From Sinorhizobium sp. 8-89 (lineage in GTDB: Bacteria; Pseudomonadota; Alphaproteobacteria; Rhizobiales; Rhizobiaceae), in assembly GCF_030124325.1 (NCBI RefSeq), contig NZ_JASKLR010000003.1:1-64000 (forward strand): a DNA stretch of 64,000 nucleotides, read 5' to 3'. The first letter of the stretch is position 1. Each line of letters begins with the position of its first letter. Made by a program: the position numbers and the translations under genes. This document shows positions 25,522-33,680 of the stretch, one piece after another. Under the pieces are notes generated by a model. It did no database searches, was not told the DNA's origin, and worked only from the letters and a program-made list of their open reading frames with translations.

Positions 25522-26202
25522 TCAGCGTGACTCGTGTTTCTTCACTGTTCGGCGGCGATCTGCCGCGCGCGTCACCGCCAGGCTGTCGTCCGGGTCGCCG
25601 GAAGGCACGCCATCGCCGAAGACATCCATGGTGCAGGTGTGCAGGATGGTCGCCGGCGCGTTCGTGTGGTTCCAGGTCGCGTGGGTACGCGTGGAGGGGA
25701 AATGGGCTGAATCGCCGGCCTCCAGTACGACCCGCTCGCCGTCGATCTCCAGCGTCAGCGATCCCTCGAGGATGAAGTAGATTTCCTCGCCCTCATGCGA
25801 CATCGGCTCGCTCCGGCGCCCAGGTGGTTCATGAATGATCGTGCTCCGAAGGATGTTGCCGGGAAAGGCCGCGGAGAGGCGTTCGTAGGAGACGTTGCCG
25901 TCGCCTTTGCCGAGCGCATAGACCGGGCGATGTGCGCGGCGGGTGACGGGCGAGGCGACCTTCGGCGGCGAGAAGAAGGTGCCGACTTCGACGTTCAACG
26001 TGCGGCAGACCGCGATCAGCGATGTCAAGGAGGGCACGGTGATGCCGCGCTCGATCTGGGAGATGAAGCCAACGGAAAAGCCGGAGCGGTCGGCGACGTT
26101 CTGAAGCGTCAGCTTCAGTTCCTTTCGGCGCCGGCGCAGCCGCTCGCCCAGCGGCGGGTCGCCTCCACCGATGTGCGCTTCTGAAGGGTTCTCCGTCTCC
26201 AA
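25522..26202 (-). CDS. XRE-family regulator with C-terminal cupin domain (PuuR-like)
   Basis: A 226-residue protein. An HTH_3 domain (about 18-75) with LTLQNVADRSGFSVGFISQIERG is joined to a cupin domain (about 110-185) with EPMSHEGEEIYFILEGSLTLEIDG and an AGDSAHFPSTRTHATWN metal-site-like strand. The C-terminal 30 residues are polar. This architecture includes PuuR, which represses putrescine utilisation in Escherichia coli. It sits beside an amine catabolic gene set, which supports a similar role. Two near-identical dyads precede its start codon and suggest autoregulation. Confidence 0.88.
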   Translation of the reverse strand: METENPSEAHIGGGDPPLGERLRRRRKELKLTLQNVADRSGFSVGFISQIERGITVPSLTSLIAVCRTLNVEVGTFFSPPKVASPVTRRAHRPVYALGKGDGNVSYERLSAAFPGNILRSTIIHEPPGRRSEPMSHEGEEIYFILEGSLTLEIDGERVVLEAGDSAHFPSTRTHATWNHTNAPATILHTCTMDVFGDGVPSGDPDDSLAVTRAADRRRTVKKHESR

Positions 26203-26214
26203 AGGCTCCTCCGC

Positions 26215-26233
26215 TTTTTAGTATTTCTTCAAA
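26215..26233. promoter_or_regulatory. candidate operator O1 upstream of XRE-cupin gene
   Basis: TTTTTAGTATTTCTTCAAA, 12 bases before the regulator start, matches the reverse complement of the better dyad at 26267-26285 at about 15 of 19 positions. It overlaps the likely transcription or ribosome-loading region of the gene, which fits autorepression. Confidence 0.45.
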
Positions 26234-26266
26234 GCTGGAGCAGTCGCGAACCGCTGTCAATGAGAT

Positions 26267-26285
26267 TTTTTAGATATACTAAAAA
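26267..26285. promoter_or_regulatory. candidate operator O2: TTTTTAG-N5-CTAAAAA dyad
   Basis: A perfect 7-bp dyad with an ATATA centre in a short AT-rich island. Its centre is about 52 bases from that of O1, near five helical turns, so both would face the same side of the helix. It is a good candidate site for the XRE-cupin regulator. Confidence 0.5.
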
Positions 26286-26349
26286 TCGCCGTCGGATGTA
26301 CTTGAGCGGGCTTGCCGCTCGGTTGCCTGTCAGTGCGTTGAGATCGGGT

Positions 26350-27042
26350 TCATCCGGCGAGGCTGAGCAGTTTACCGATCGCTTGCTGGTCAAAGCCGCC
26401 GATGCCCTCGCGGATATCGGCGCCGATTGCCTCGGCGACAGCATCCTCGTCCCGGCGTCTCAGCGCGTCGATCGCCTCGCGATGGCGATCGACGACGTAG
26501 AGTTTGGTAACGTGCTCCATGGCGATACCGAGAATGGGTCCGAGCTGCAGCCACACACTCTCGATCAGCGGCATGGCGACCTGGTCCGGATTGGCCATGT
26601 AGATCTGCCGATGGAATTCCTGGTTGGCGATCAGCGCCGCAGCCTTCTGGCCATCGAGGATTGCGGCCTCGATGGCGTCGTCGATTGCGACGATGCGGTC
26701 GATCTGCCGGTCTGAAAGGTGGGCGACAGCGCGGCGCGCGGCGTGGCTTTCAAGGACGATCCGCAGCGAAATAAGCTCCTCGAACCGTGCCGGCGTTATG
26801 CGCGGCACAACGATGCGGCGGTTCTCGAGGAAGCGCAAAGCGCCGATCGATGTCAACTGCCGCAGCGCTTCACGCACCGGCGTCGGGCTGCTCTCCAGCG
26901 CTTCGGCGAGACCTCGGATCGTGACCGAGGTCCCGGGACGAAAGGCGCCGACCATGATCGCCTGCCTGAGGCGTGCAAAGGCATAGTCATGCGTGGTCAT
27001 GCCTTCCGGCCGTTCAAACGCCGGCAAAACCGGGGTCTTCAA
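26350..27042 (-). CDS. GntR-family (FCD) transcriptional regulator
   Basis: A 230-residue regulator. Its winged helix (about 18-80) has TIRGLAEALESSPTPVREALRQL, typical of GntR recognition helices. The FCD domain includes ESHAARRAVAH and FHRQIYMAN with a conserved His. It is divergent from the glutamine-synthetase-like gene with a 101-base gap that holds a perfect TGTGATCACA palindrome. It probably controls that amine catabolic operon. Confidence 0.88.
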   Translation of the reverse strand: MKTPVLPAFERPEGMTTHDYAFARLRQAIMVGAFRPGTSVTIRGLAEALESSPTPVREALRQLTSIGALRFLENRRIVVPRITPARFEELISLRIVLESHAARRAVAHLSDRQIDRIVAIDDAIEAAILDGQKAAALIANQEFHRQIYMANPDQVAMPLIESVWLQLGPILGIAMEHVTKLYVVDRHREAIDALRRRDEDAVAEAIGADIREGIGGFDQQAIGKLLSLAG

Positions 27043-27117
27043 GACTGTGATTCCTCCTGCCGCGTCGGTTCGGCCAAGCTTGACTTCAAACCGTAAATTA
27101 TGTCAACTTTCCATAAA

Positions 27118-27127
27118 TGTGATCACA
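27118..27127. promoter_or_regulatory. candidate GntR operator TGTGATCACA
   Basis: A perfect 10-bp palindrome in the divergent GntR/synthetase gap, 16 bases before the plus-strand start codon. Its symmetry and position suit a repressor site for the adjacent GntR protein. A Crp-like half-site TGTGA is an alternative reading. Confidence 0.4.
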
Positions 27128-27143
27128 AAACAAGAATTGAGAT

Positions 27144-28504
27144 ATGTCTCTAGAGGCGGAAGATCCAAGCGCATTCAAGGTCTGGCTCGAGCAGAACGGC
27201 CCGATCGAAAGCATCCAGGCAGTTATCTGCGACCTGAACGGCAGGGCAAGCGCGTGCCGGTCGAACAGGCCTCCAAGGTGCTCGGCGGCGGCATCCGCAT
27301 GCCGCTCTCGATCGTCGGCGTGGATGTCTGGGGAGAGGACATCATCGGCAGCGAACAGGTTTTCGCGACCGGCGACCGCGACGGAATCTGCGGTGTCACC
27401 GGGCGAGGGGCGTTGCCGGTTAATTGGACGTCCCGGCCAAGCGCGCTGGTGCCGCTCTGGCTCTTCGTCGAGGAAGGCAAGCCGTTCCTGGCCGATCCGC
27501 GCCAGGCGCTTGCGGCAATCGTCAGGGAATACCGCGAACTGGGCCTGCGTCCGGTCGTGGCGACCGAGATGGAATTCTACCTGATCGATCCGGAGCCCGA
27601 CAGCGCCGTGCCGCCGATCTCGCCTTACACCGGGAAGCGGCTCGATTCCGACGCGATCCTGTCGATCGACGAGCTCGACGATTTCGGCGAGTTTTTCTCC
27701 GACGTCTACAAGGAATGTGCGCGTCAGAACGTGCCGGCCGACGCGGCGATCGCCGAGAACGGCATCGGCCAGTTCGAGATCAACCTGCTCCACACCGACG
27801 ATCCACTGAAAGCGGCGGACGACGCGATCTTCTTCAAGCGCATCGTCAAGGGGGTTGCCCGCAAACACGGGCTCGCCGCGACCTTCATGGCCAAGCCCTA
27901 CGGCACGCGATCCGGCAATGGCATGCACGTCCATTTCAGCCTGCTCGACGAGGAAGGCAACAATGTCTTCGACGACGGCAGCGACGAAGGGTCGTCCGTG
28001 CTGAAGCATGCGGTCGCGGGACTGTTGCGAGGGATGGCGGAGACGACGCTGCTCTTCGCACCGCACTTCAATTCCTACCGGCGGCTGAGGCCCGACACGC
28101 ATGCGCCGACCTCGATTTCCTGGGGCTACGAGAACCGTACTTCGGCGATCCGCATTCCGGGCGGCAATCCGGCGGCGCGGCGCATCGAGCACCGCGTGGC
28201 CGGTGCCGACGCCAATCCCTACCTCGTCATCGCCGCTATCCTTGGCGCAGCACTCGTCGGCATCCGCAACAAATGGAAGCCAGCGGCACCTGTTGAGGGG
28301 CGGGCCTATGACGCGGAGAAACTGCCCAAAATTCCTGCCGAGTGGGGGCAGGCGGTCGATGCCTTCGAGGCCGGACCGATTGCCGCCGAGATTTTCGATC
28401 CCGTGCTTCGCTCCATGCTGATCGCCTGCAAGCGCCAGGAGATCGCCGGCTTTGCCGAGCAGGTTACGGATTATGAGTTCAGCGCCTATCTGGAAATCGT
28501 ATGA
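27144..28504 (+). pseudogene. glutamine synthetase family gene (gamma-glutamylpolyamine synthetase-like), frameshifted near codon 34
   Basis: From the ATG at 27144 the frame reads MSLEAEDPSAFKVWLEQNG then a correct family start SIQAVICDLNG and abruptly turns to nonsense at 27243. The homologous sequence GKRVPVEQASKVLGG continues in another frame from about 27245 to 28504, about 420 residues with intact ATP/Glu motifs (EMEFYLID, AENGIGQFEINL, NGMHVHFS, WGYENRTSAIRIP). Compared with the family NG-x-x-RGKR pattern, 7 bases appear to be missing. A GTG at 27254, with AGGG 7 bases before it, could restart translation and give a 416-residue protein without the first N-terminal strand. The stop overlaps the next gene by ATGA. 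Either a true mutation or a sequencing error is possible; PuuA-like function is inferred from the neighbours. Confidence 0.8.
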
Positions 28505-29814
28505 TGGCAAGCGCAACGAAATCCTACGCCGGTGACGGCAGCTATCCGACGAGCTATTACGCCGCCTCCCGCAACATTATCCACACCCCGGTCAAGCTTC
28601 AGGGTCGCATAGAGAGCGACATCTGCGTCGTCGGCGCCGGCTATTCGGGCCTGTCGACGGCAATCCACCTCGCGGAAAAAGGCTACAAGGTCACTGTGAT
28701 CGAAGGCGCGCAGGTGGGGTGGGGTGCCTCGGGTCGCAATGGGGGACAGGTCGTCAACGGCCTCAACGCCAGCCTGTCGACGATCCAGCGCCGCTATGGC
28801 GAGGACGCCGCGCGTTTCATCGGCAGCCTGGTGCAGGAGGGCGGGCGGATCATCCGCCGGCTCGTCAGCCAGTACCAGATCGACTGCGACCTGAAGCCCG
28901 GCAATATCTATGCCGCCTATACCGCCGCGCATATGAGGGAACTGGAGGCCAAGCAGGCGCTCTGGCGCAAATACGGGATGGACGATCATCAGCTTCTCGA
29001 CCGCGAGGCGCTCAGGAAGCTCGTCAATTCCGATGCCTATTGCGGCGGCATGCTCGACACGACGGGCGGCCACATGCACCCGCTTAACCTCGTGCTCGGC
29101 GAGGCCCGCGCCCTCGAGAGCCTGGGCGGCACGATCTACGAGATGTCTCCAGTGACACGCGTGGACCATGAGGCGGCGCGACCGACGGTCTATACCCGAG
29201 AAGGCGAAGTCAGTGCCCGCATCGTCGTGCTCTGCGGCAACGCCTATCTCGGCGATGCCGTGCCGAAGCTTGTCTCGCGCGTCATGCCCGTCTCGACGCA
29301 GATGATCACCACGGCGCCGCTCGGCGAGGAACTCGCCCAATCGCTGATCCCGAGCGACATGTGCGTGGAAGACGTCCGCTATATCCTTGACTATTTCAGG
29401 CTCTCGGCCGACAAGCGGATGATTTTCGGTGGGGGCACCGTCTATGGCGGCACCGACCCCGCGGATGTCGTCGCCAAGCTCAAGCCCAATCTCGAAAAGG
29501 TTTTTCCGCGGCTCAAGGGTGTGAAGATCGACTATGCCTGGAGCGGGAATTTTGCGCTCTCCTTCACGCGCGTGCCGCAGATGGGACGGATCGGCGCCAA
29601 CACCTATTTTGCCCATGGCTATAGCGGTCATGGCGTCACCGGTTCCCACCTCTTCGGCCGCACGCTCGCCGAGGCGATCGACGGCGACACCGCGCGCTTC
29701 GACGTCTTCGAGAAACTGCCGTGGTATCCGTTCCCGGGCGGGCGAATGTTCCGCGCGCAATATTCGACGATCGGTTCCTGGTGGTATTCGCTGAAAGATG
29801 CGGTCGGCTGGTGA
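28501..29814 (+). CDS. FAD-dependent amine oxidoreductase (PuuB/OrdL-like)
   Basis: A 437-residue DAO-family flavoprotein. The dinucleotide motif is CVVGAGYSGLSTAIHL near residue 42, followed by EGAQVGWGASGRNGGQV, the hallmark of gamma-glutamylputrescine oxidase-like enzymes. The C-terminal FAD site includes YFAHGYSGHGVTGSHLFG. It overlaps the synthetase-like gene by four bases (ATGA), so the two are coupled, and the family pathway would be glutamylation of an amine, then oxidation to an aldehyde, then an aldehyde dehydrogenase (32084-33517). Confidence 0.88.
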   Translation: MMASATKSYAGDGSYPTSYYAASRNIIHTPVKLQGRIESDICVVGAGYSGLSTAIHLAEKGYKVTVIEGAQVGWGASGRNGGQVVNGLNASLSTIQRRYGEDAARFIGSLVQEGGRIIRRLVSQYQIDCDLKPGNIYAAYTAAHMRELEAKQALWRKYGMDDHQLLDREALRKLVNSDAYCGGMLDTTGGHMHPLNLVLGEARALESLGGTIYEMSPVTRVDHEAARPTVYTREGEVSARIVVLCGNAYLGDAVPKLVSRVMPVSTQMITTAPLGEELAQSLIPSDMCVEDVRYILDYFRLSADKRMIFGGGTVYGGTDPADVVAKLKPNLEKVFPRLKGVKIDYAWSGNFALSFTRVPQMGRIGANTYFAHGYSGHGVTGSHLFGRTLAEAIDGDTARFDVFEKLPWYPFPGGRMFRAQYSTIGSWWYSLKDAVGW

Positions 29815-30115
29815 AATGACTGCCGCTCTTCCGAGGCGATTGGTTGCTGCGGATGACGTCTTTCCCTCCCAAATCGATTCCGCTCGTCCCGATCATGCGC
29901 TAGAATTTCTTGGCTGGACCGTCTGACCGGGGCGTCCGTCTGGGCGTGATATCCTGCGTACGGCAACGGTACGCCGAGGGCTGTCCCTAGCCCGAATCTC
30001 AACAAATCGAGATCGCGGCAAACGCGACGCATGGACATCCATTTCGGGGCGTTCACGCCCTGACTGCGGGTCAGAGCCATGACGGAACGGGCGCGGTCGA
30101 TCAGGGAGGTCGGAA
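29815..30115. other. intergenic stretch without a supported gene
   Basis: Between the FAD oxidase and the transglutaminase-like gene I see no ORF with a ribosome site, no clear terminator and no repeat. The last bases, GGGAGGTCGGAA, form the ribosome site for the gene at 30116. Confidence 0.5.
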
Positions 30116-31030
30116 ATGTTCATACGCTTCGGCTACGAGATCGGCATTCGGTGCACCCAGCCAACGCCCATGATGACCTATCTTTCGGTCGTACCCGAAC
30201 GGCGTGGAAGTATTGTCCGGGAGCACGGCCCGGTCGCGTCACCGATCCTGGCGATGGAGGAAATTACCGATCCCCACGGCAATGCCTGCCTGCGGATGGT
30301 CTTGCCCGAGGGCGAAACCGGGCTCAGCTATGACGCGGTGATGAATGATGACGGCAGGCCGGACGCCTCGGATCCATTGGCGGAAGCCGTGCCGGTGGAA
30401 AGGCTTCCGCCCGCCTGGTTGCCCTATCTTTCTGCCAGCCGCTATTGCGAGACGGACCGGCTCGGTGCGCTGGCGTGGAGGCTTTTCGGCGATGTTCCGG
30501 CGGGATGGCTGCGCGTCCAGGCGATCTGTGACTATGTCCACGACCGGCTGGTTTTCAGCTACGGCTATGCGCAGGCGATGCGCACGGCACTGGAAGCGCA
30601 CGAGGATCGCTTGGGCGTGAGCCGCGACTACGCCCATCTCGCCATTGCTTTCTGCCGCTGCATGAACATGCCATCGCGTTTCGTCAACGGCTACATGACC
30701 GATGCCGGCGCGCCGGAAAGCCCGGCGCCGATGGATTTCAATGCCTGGTTCGAGGTTTATCTCGGCGATCGCTGGTATACCTTCGATGCCAAGAACAATG
30801 CGCGGCGCATCGGCCGCATCCCGGTCGCGCGCGGCCGCGACGCGGCAGACATCCCGTTGATGCAGACTTTCGGCAAACACGAACTCACCGCCTTTACCGT
30901 GTGGACCTCGGTCGAAAGCGACGTGTCGCTCACCCGGTCCCACCGCGCGGCCGATGTTTCGCTGCTGACGCCCTGGTTCAGCGAAACCTGGTCGCGACAC
31001 CTGCAGGAGCGCGACCGCAATCGGCATTGA
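30116..31030 (+). CDS. transglutaminase-like protein lacking the catalytic Cys and His
   Basis: A 304-residue protein with an N-terminal transglutaminase-associated beta domain (1-110) and a transglutaminase core. Where the family has GVCRDxAHL, this protein has GVSRDYAHL (Ser169, codon AGC at 30620), and where the family has DFHAWFE, it has DFNAWFE (Asn209). The third triad residue, Asp224 in WYTFDA, is kept. The rest of the core, including AIAFCRCMNMPSRFVNGYM, is intact and in frame, so this looks like a pseudoenzyme or an enzyme with altered chemistry rather than a broken gene. GGGAGG precedes the ATG by 6 bases. Active relatives hydrolyse or crosslink amides; the role of this one is unknown. 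Confidence 0.85.
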   Translation: MFIRFGYEIGIRCTQPTPMMTYLSVVPERRGSIVREHGPVASPILAMEEITDPHGNACLRMVLPEGETGLSYDAVMNDDGRPDASDPLAEAVPVERLPPAWLPYLSASRYCETDRLGALAWRLFGDVPAGWLRVQAICDYVHDRLVFSYGYAQAMRTALEAHEDRLGVSRDYAHLAIAFCRCMNMPSRFVNGYMTDAGAPESPAPMDFNAWFEVYLGDRWYTFDAKNNARRIGRIPVARGRDAADIPLMQTFGKHELTAFTVWTSVESDVSLTRSHRAADVSLLTPWFSETWSRHLQERDRNRH

Positions 31031-31128
31031 CCGCGGCCATGGCGCGTAAACGGATTTTTCATTTCCCACGCAATCGGCAGAAAATAATATCTATAAACTC
31101 AATCGAATACATGGGAGAACATTACTAT

Positions 31129-31232
31129 CGCTGCACGTTTCCTTAAATCCTGGCCGATTTGAGGATAAAACATGCAGCGATTCAACGTGCTACAGCGTCC
31201 TTTACGCGTCTGAGAGGACGTCCGGCGCGTAG
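31129..31232 (+). repeat. RIME-like repeat, copy 3
   Basis: It runs from CGCTGCACGTTTCC through ACATGCAGCGATTCAACG and TGCTACAGCG to GGCGCGTAG. The first palindrome arm is degenerate. It lies between the transglutaminase-like gene and a small ORF whose start codon is 27 bases further on. Confidence 0.8.
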
Positions 31233-31258
31233 TGAAGCTGCAAACGCGGAGAGACAAG

Positions 31259-31405
31259 ATGAACGCGACCAGAGCGACTCAGTCCCGCCACGTGATCTAC
31301 GCTGCACCGCCGGCCCGACGCTCTCCGGTCAATCTGATCCCTCACACCATTGCCTTTGCCGCGGCGTTCAGTTTCGTCTCGGCGCTCATTATCGGTGCGA
31401 TCTGA
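31259..31405 (+). CDS. small predicted single-pass membrane protein, 48 residues
   Basis: ATG at 31259 is preceded by GGAGA with a 6-base spacer. The product opens MNATRATQSRHVIYAAPPAR, has a basic, Pro-rich N-terminal half, and ends in one hydrophobic helix, HTIAFAAAFSFVSALIIGAI, at the very C-terminus. It resembles a tail-anchored or small regulatory membrane protein. Codon use looks like real coding sequence (GC at third positions). I do not recognise it. It follows a RIME closely and has no operon partner. Confidence 0.55.
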   Translation: MNATRATQSRHVIYAAPPARRSPVNLIPHTIAFAAAFSFVSALIIGAI

Positions 31406-31720
31406 TACGTCTAGCTTAGCCGCGTGTCCGCGAGCCGTCGGCCGCTTGGCGTCCTCTTGAGCACCTTTCCCTTTCCTGCACATTTGTCGGCACACTGCGA
31501 ACTCGAGTTCCTTTTCGACGCAGTGGGTGACAGCCTTTCGGTCGCTCGACCGACAGGCTCGGACATGGAAGCCGTCGCGGGCCTCACATAGCGCCCATTC
31601 CGCTTTGTATTCCCATCTGCTGTGCAGTGGCCAGTTGTGAAGTAAAGGCGGGATCGTTCCCCTTGCGGTTCGTGCCGCCGACGTCGTAGCTTGCCGTCGG
31701 CAAGCGGGAATGCGTGACAA
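31406..31720. other. intergenic stretch without a supported gene
   Basis: No ORF with coding character or ribosome site was found on either strand, and no repeat was seen. It ends at the start of the MBL-fold remnant. Confidence 0.5.
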
Positions 31721-32066
31721 ATGCGGCGAATTGCTCCGGAAGACTGGTATGCGGTGAAGCGTCTCGAAGATGACGTGACCGCTATTTCGGAGCCTTGCAC
31801 CCAGGAACTCTACCGCTGCAACGTCTGGCACGTCCGCGGCCGCGATTGTGACATGCTGGCCGACAGCGTCTTTAGCGGCGACATTCTGTGCGACGGACCG
31901 CTGATCGAGAACACTTACCATTCCAATGCGGACGATCTGGCGTCGATGGGCCTGCTGAGAATACCGGCACGCATCGTCCATGGTGGGGCATTTTCCGAGC
32001 TTTTCCGGCGAACGCTACCGGGAGCTGATCAAAACCTGGCAGGCCGAGATACAACAAGCACTTTGA
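31721..32066 (+). pseudogene. MBL-fold metallo-hydrolase remnant (internal deletion plus frameshift)
   Basis: The frame opens with a family-like N-terminus (RCNVWHVRGRDCDMLADS), then jumps at about 31869 to what is normally the C-terminal part, VFSGDILCDGPLIENTYHSN. The region holding the HxHxDH metal motif, about 150 residues, is absent. After RIVHGG an extra G in GGGG (about 31983-31988) breaks the frame; removing one G restores GHFPSFSGERYRELIKTWQ and a stop at 32064-32066, 18 bases before the aldehyde dehydrogenase start. The gene is therefore dead by two independent lesions. Intact relatives of this type are hydrolases of unknown substrate. Confidence 0.75.
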
Positions 32067-32083
32067 CGCGAAGGAGGGAGCGA

Positions 32084-33517
32084 ATGCTCGACAGGAGAAA
32101 ATTCTACATCAACGGCGAATGGATCGACCCCATCGAGCCCAAGGATCTGGAGGTCCTGAACCCGGCGACCGAGCAGCCGATCGCAGTGATTTCCAGGGGC
32201 ACCGCCGCCGATATCGATCGTGCCGTTGCCGCCGCGAAGAAGGCGTTCGCAAGCTACAGCCAGACCAGCGTCGAGGAGCGTCTGGCGCTGCTCGAAACGC
32301 TGCTTTCCATCTACAAGCGTCGCTATAACGAGATGGCCGCGACGATCACGATGGAACTGGGCGCCCCGGCGACGATGGCGCGCGAACAACAGGCCGATGT
32401 AGGGGTCGGTCACCTGCAGGGCTTCATCGACGCGCTGAAACGCTTGAAGACGCGTGACCGGCTTCCGAACGGCGATGTCATGCTGCGCGAGCCGATCGGC
32501 GTCTGCGGCCTGATCACGCCCTGGAACTGGCCGATCAACCAGGTTGCTCTCAAGGTCGTGCCGGCGCTTGCGACCGGCTGCACCTGTGTGCTGAAGCCAA
32601 GCGAGTTCACGCCGCTCAACGCCATGCTCTATGCGGAGATGATTGACGAGGCGGGCTTCCCGGCGGGTGTCTTCAATCTCGTCAACGGCGACGGGGTCAA
32701 TGCCGGTGCCGCACTCTCGAAGCACAAGGACATCGACATGATGTCGTTTACCGGTTCGACCAGGGCTGGTATCGCCGTCAGCAAGGATGCGGCCGAGACG
32801 GTCAAGCGCGTCACGCTGGAACTCGGCGGCAAGTCGCCGAACATCGTTTTTGCCGACGCCGATCTCGAGGATCGCGTCACCGGCAGTATTCTCGAATGCT
32901 TCAACAATTCCGGCCAGTCCTGCGACGCGCCGACGCGCATGCTGGTGGAGCGCAGCGTCTACGACAAGGTGGTGGAGATTGCGAGACGCGTCGGCGCCGA
33001 GGCGAAGGTCGGCGACCCGACAAAGGAGGGCTCGCACATCGGCCCGCTCGTCAGCCACGTCCAATACGGCCGCGTCCAGGCGCTGATCGAGGCGGGTATT
33101 GCCGAGGGCGCCAAACTGCTCGTCGGCGGGGTGGGCAAGCCGGAAGGATTTGAGACGGGCTATTTCGTCAAGCCGACGATCTTTGCCGACGTCGACAACA
33201 CCATGCGCATCGCCCGCGAAGAGGTGTTCGGTCCGGTGCTTGCGATCATTCCCTTCGATACGGAAGAGGAAGCGATCCGAATCGCCAACGACACCAACTA
33301 CGGGCTTGCAGCCTATGTTCAAACGGGGGATCGGAAACGGGCCGAACGCGTCGCCGCAAGGCTGCGTGCAGGCATGGTGCATATCAATGGCGGTCCGCAC
33401 CGATACGGCAGCCCCTTCGGCGGCTACAAGCAGTCGGGCAACGGTCGCGAAGGCGGCATGTTCGGGCTTGAGGATTTCCTGGAAGTAAAGACCGTCCACG
33501 TTCCGGACGCGGCATGA
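32084..33517 (+). CDS. NAD(P)-dependent aldehyde dehydrogenase
   Basis: A 477-residue ALDH-superfamily enzyme. Seen are the Asn in TPWNWPINQ, the cofactor loop FTGSTRAGIAV, the general base Glu in LELGGKSPN, the catalytic Cys in NNSGQSCDAPTR and the late EEVFGPVLAI. The ATG at 32084 has AAGGAGGG 6 bases upstream; the longer in-frame extension belongs to the MBL remnant. In a puu-like pathway it would oxidise the aldehyde formed by the FAD oxidase. It could alternatively serve 4-guanidinobutyraldehyde, given the ureohydrolase 3.6 kb away. Confidence 0.93.
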   Translation: MLDRRKFYINGEWIDPIEPKDLEVLNPATEQPIAVISRGTAADIDRAVAAAKKAFASYSQTSVEERLALLETLLSIYKRRYNEMAATITMELGAPATMAREQQADVGVGHLQGFIDALKRLKTRDRLPNGDVMLREPIGVCGLITPWNWPINQVALKVVPALATGCTCVLKPSEFTPLNAMLYAEMIDEAGFPAGVFNLVNGDGVNAGAALSKHKDIDMMSFTGSTRAGIAVSKDAAETVKRVTLELGGKSPNIVFADADLEDRVTGSILECFNNSGQSCDAPTRMLVERSVYDKVVEIARRVGAEAKVGDPTKEGSHIGPLVSHVQYGRVQALIEAGIAEGAKLLVGGVGKPEGFETGYFVKPTIFADVDNTMRIAREEVFGPVLAIIPFDTEEEAIRIANDTNYGLAAYVQTGDRKRAERVAARLRAGMVHINGGPHRYGSPFGGYKQSGNGREGGMFGLEDFLEVKTVHVPDAA

Positions 33518-33532
33518 TCCGCGCCAGTCGAC

Positions 33533-33563
33533 AATCAGCCGGTGCGCGCCGCGCCGGCTGATT
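33533..33563 (+). terminator. inverted repeat downstream of aldehyde dehydrogenase, possible terminator
   Basis: AATCAGCCGG / CCGGCTGATT, a perfect 10-bp stem with an 11-base GC-rich loop, lies 16 bases after the stop. It is followed by TATATCG, so it lacks a good T run on the plus strand. Confidence 0.5.
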
Positions 33564-33680
33564 TATATCGCTAATTTAGCGGTTGGCCGCTGTTGCTGGC
33601 AGCAGGCTTCTGATAGCTGGCTTGCGAGGTGCCATTGATCTCGTGGCGCCTGCCATGAGTCGACTTCTCTGGACATCGCC

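Noticed and set aside
26993-27143. In-frame upstream extension of the synthetase fragment
   Set aside because: It is a chance open frame through the GntR start and the intergenic operator; the true N-terminus is in another frame from 27144.
27098-28516. 472-residue open frame antisense to the glutamine-synthetase-like gene
   Set aside because: It is an exact frame-shadow of the real gene in GC-rich DNA, without family motifs; similar long antisense frames lie over most genes here (for example 32015-33499, 50253-51845, 15057-16160, 6738-7898).
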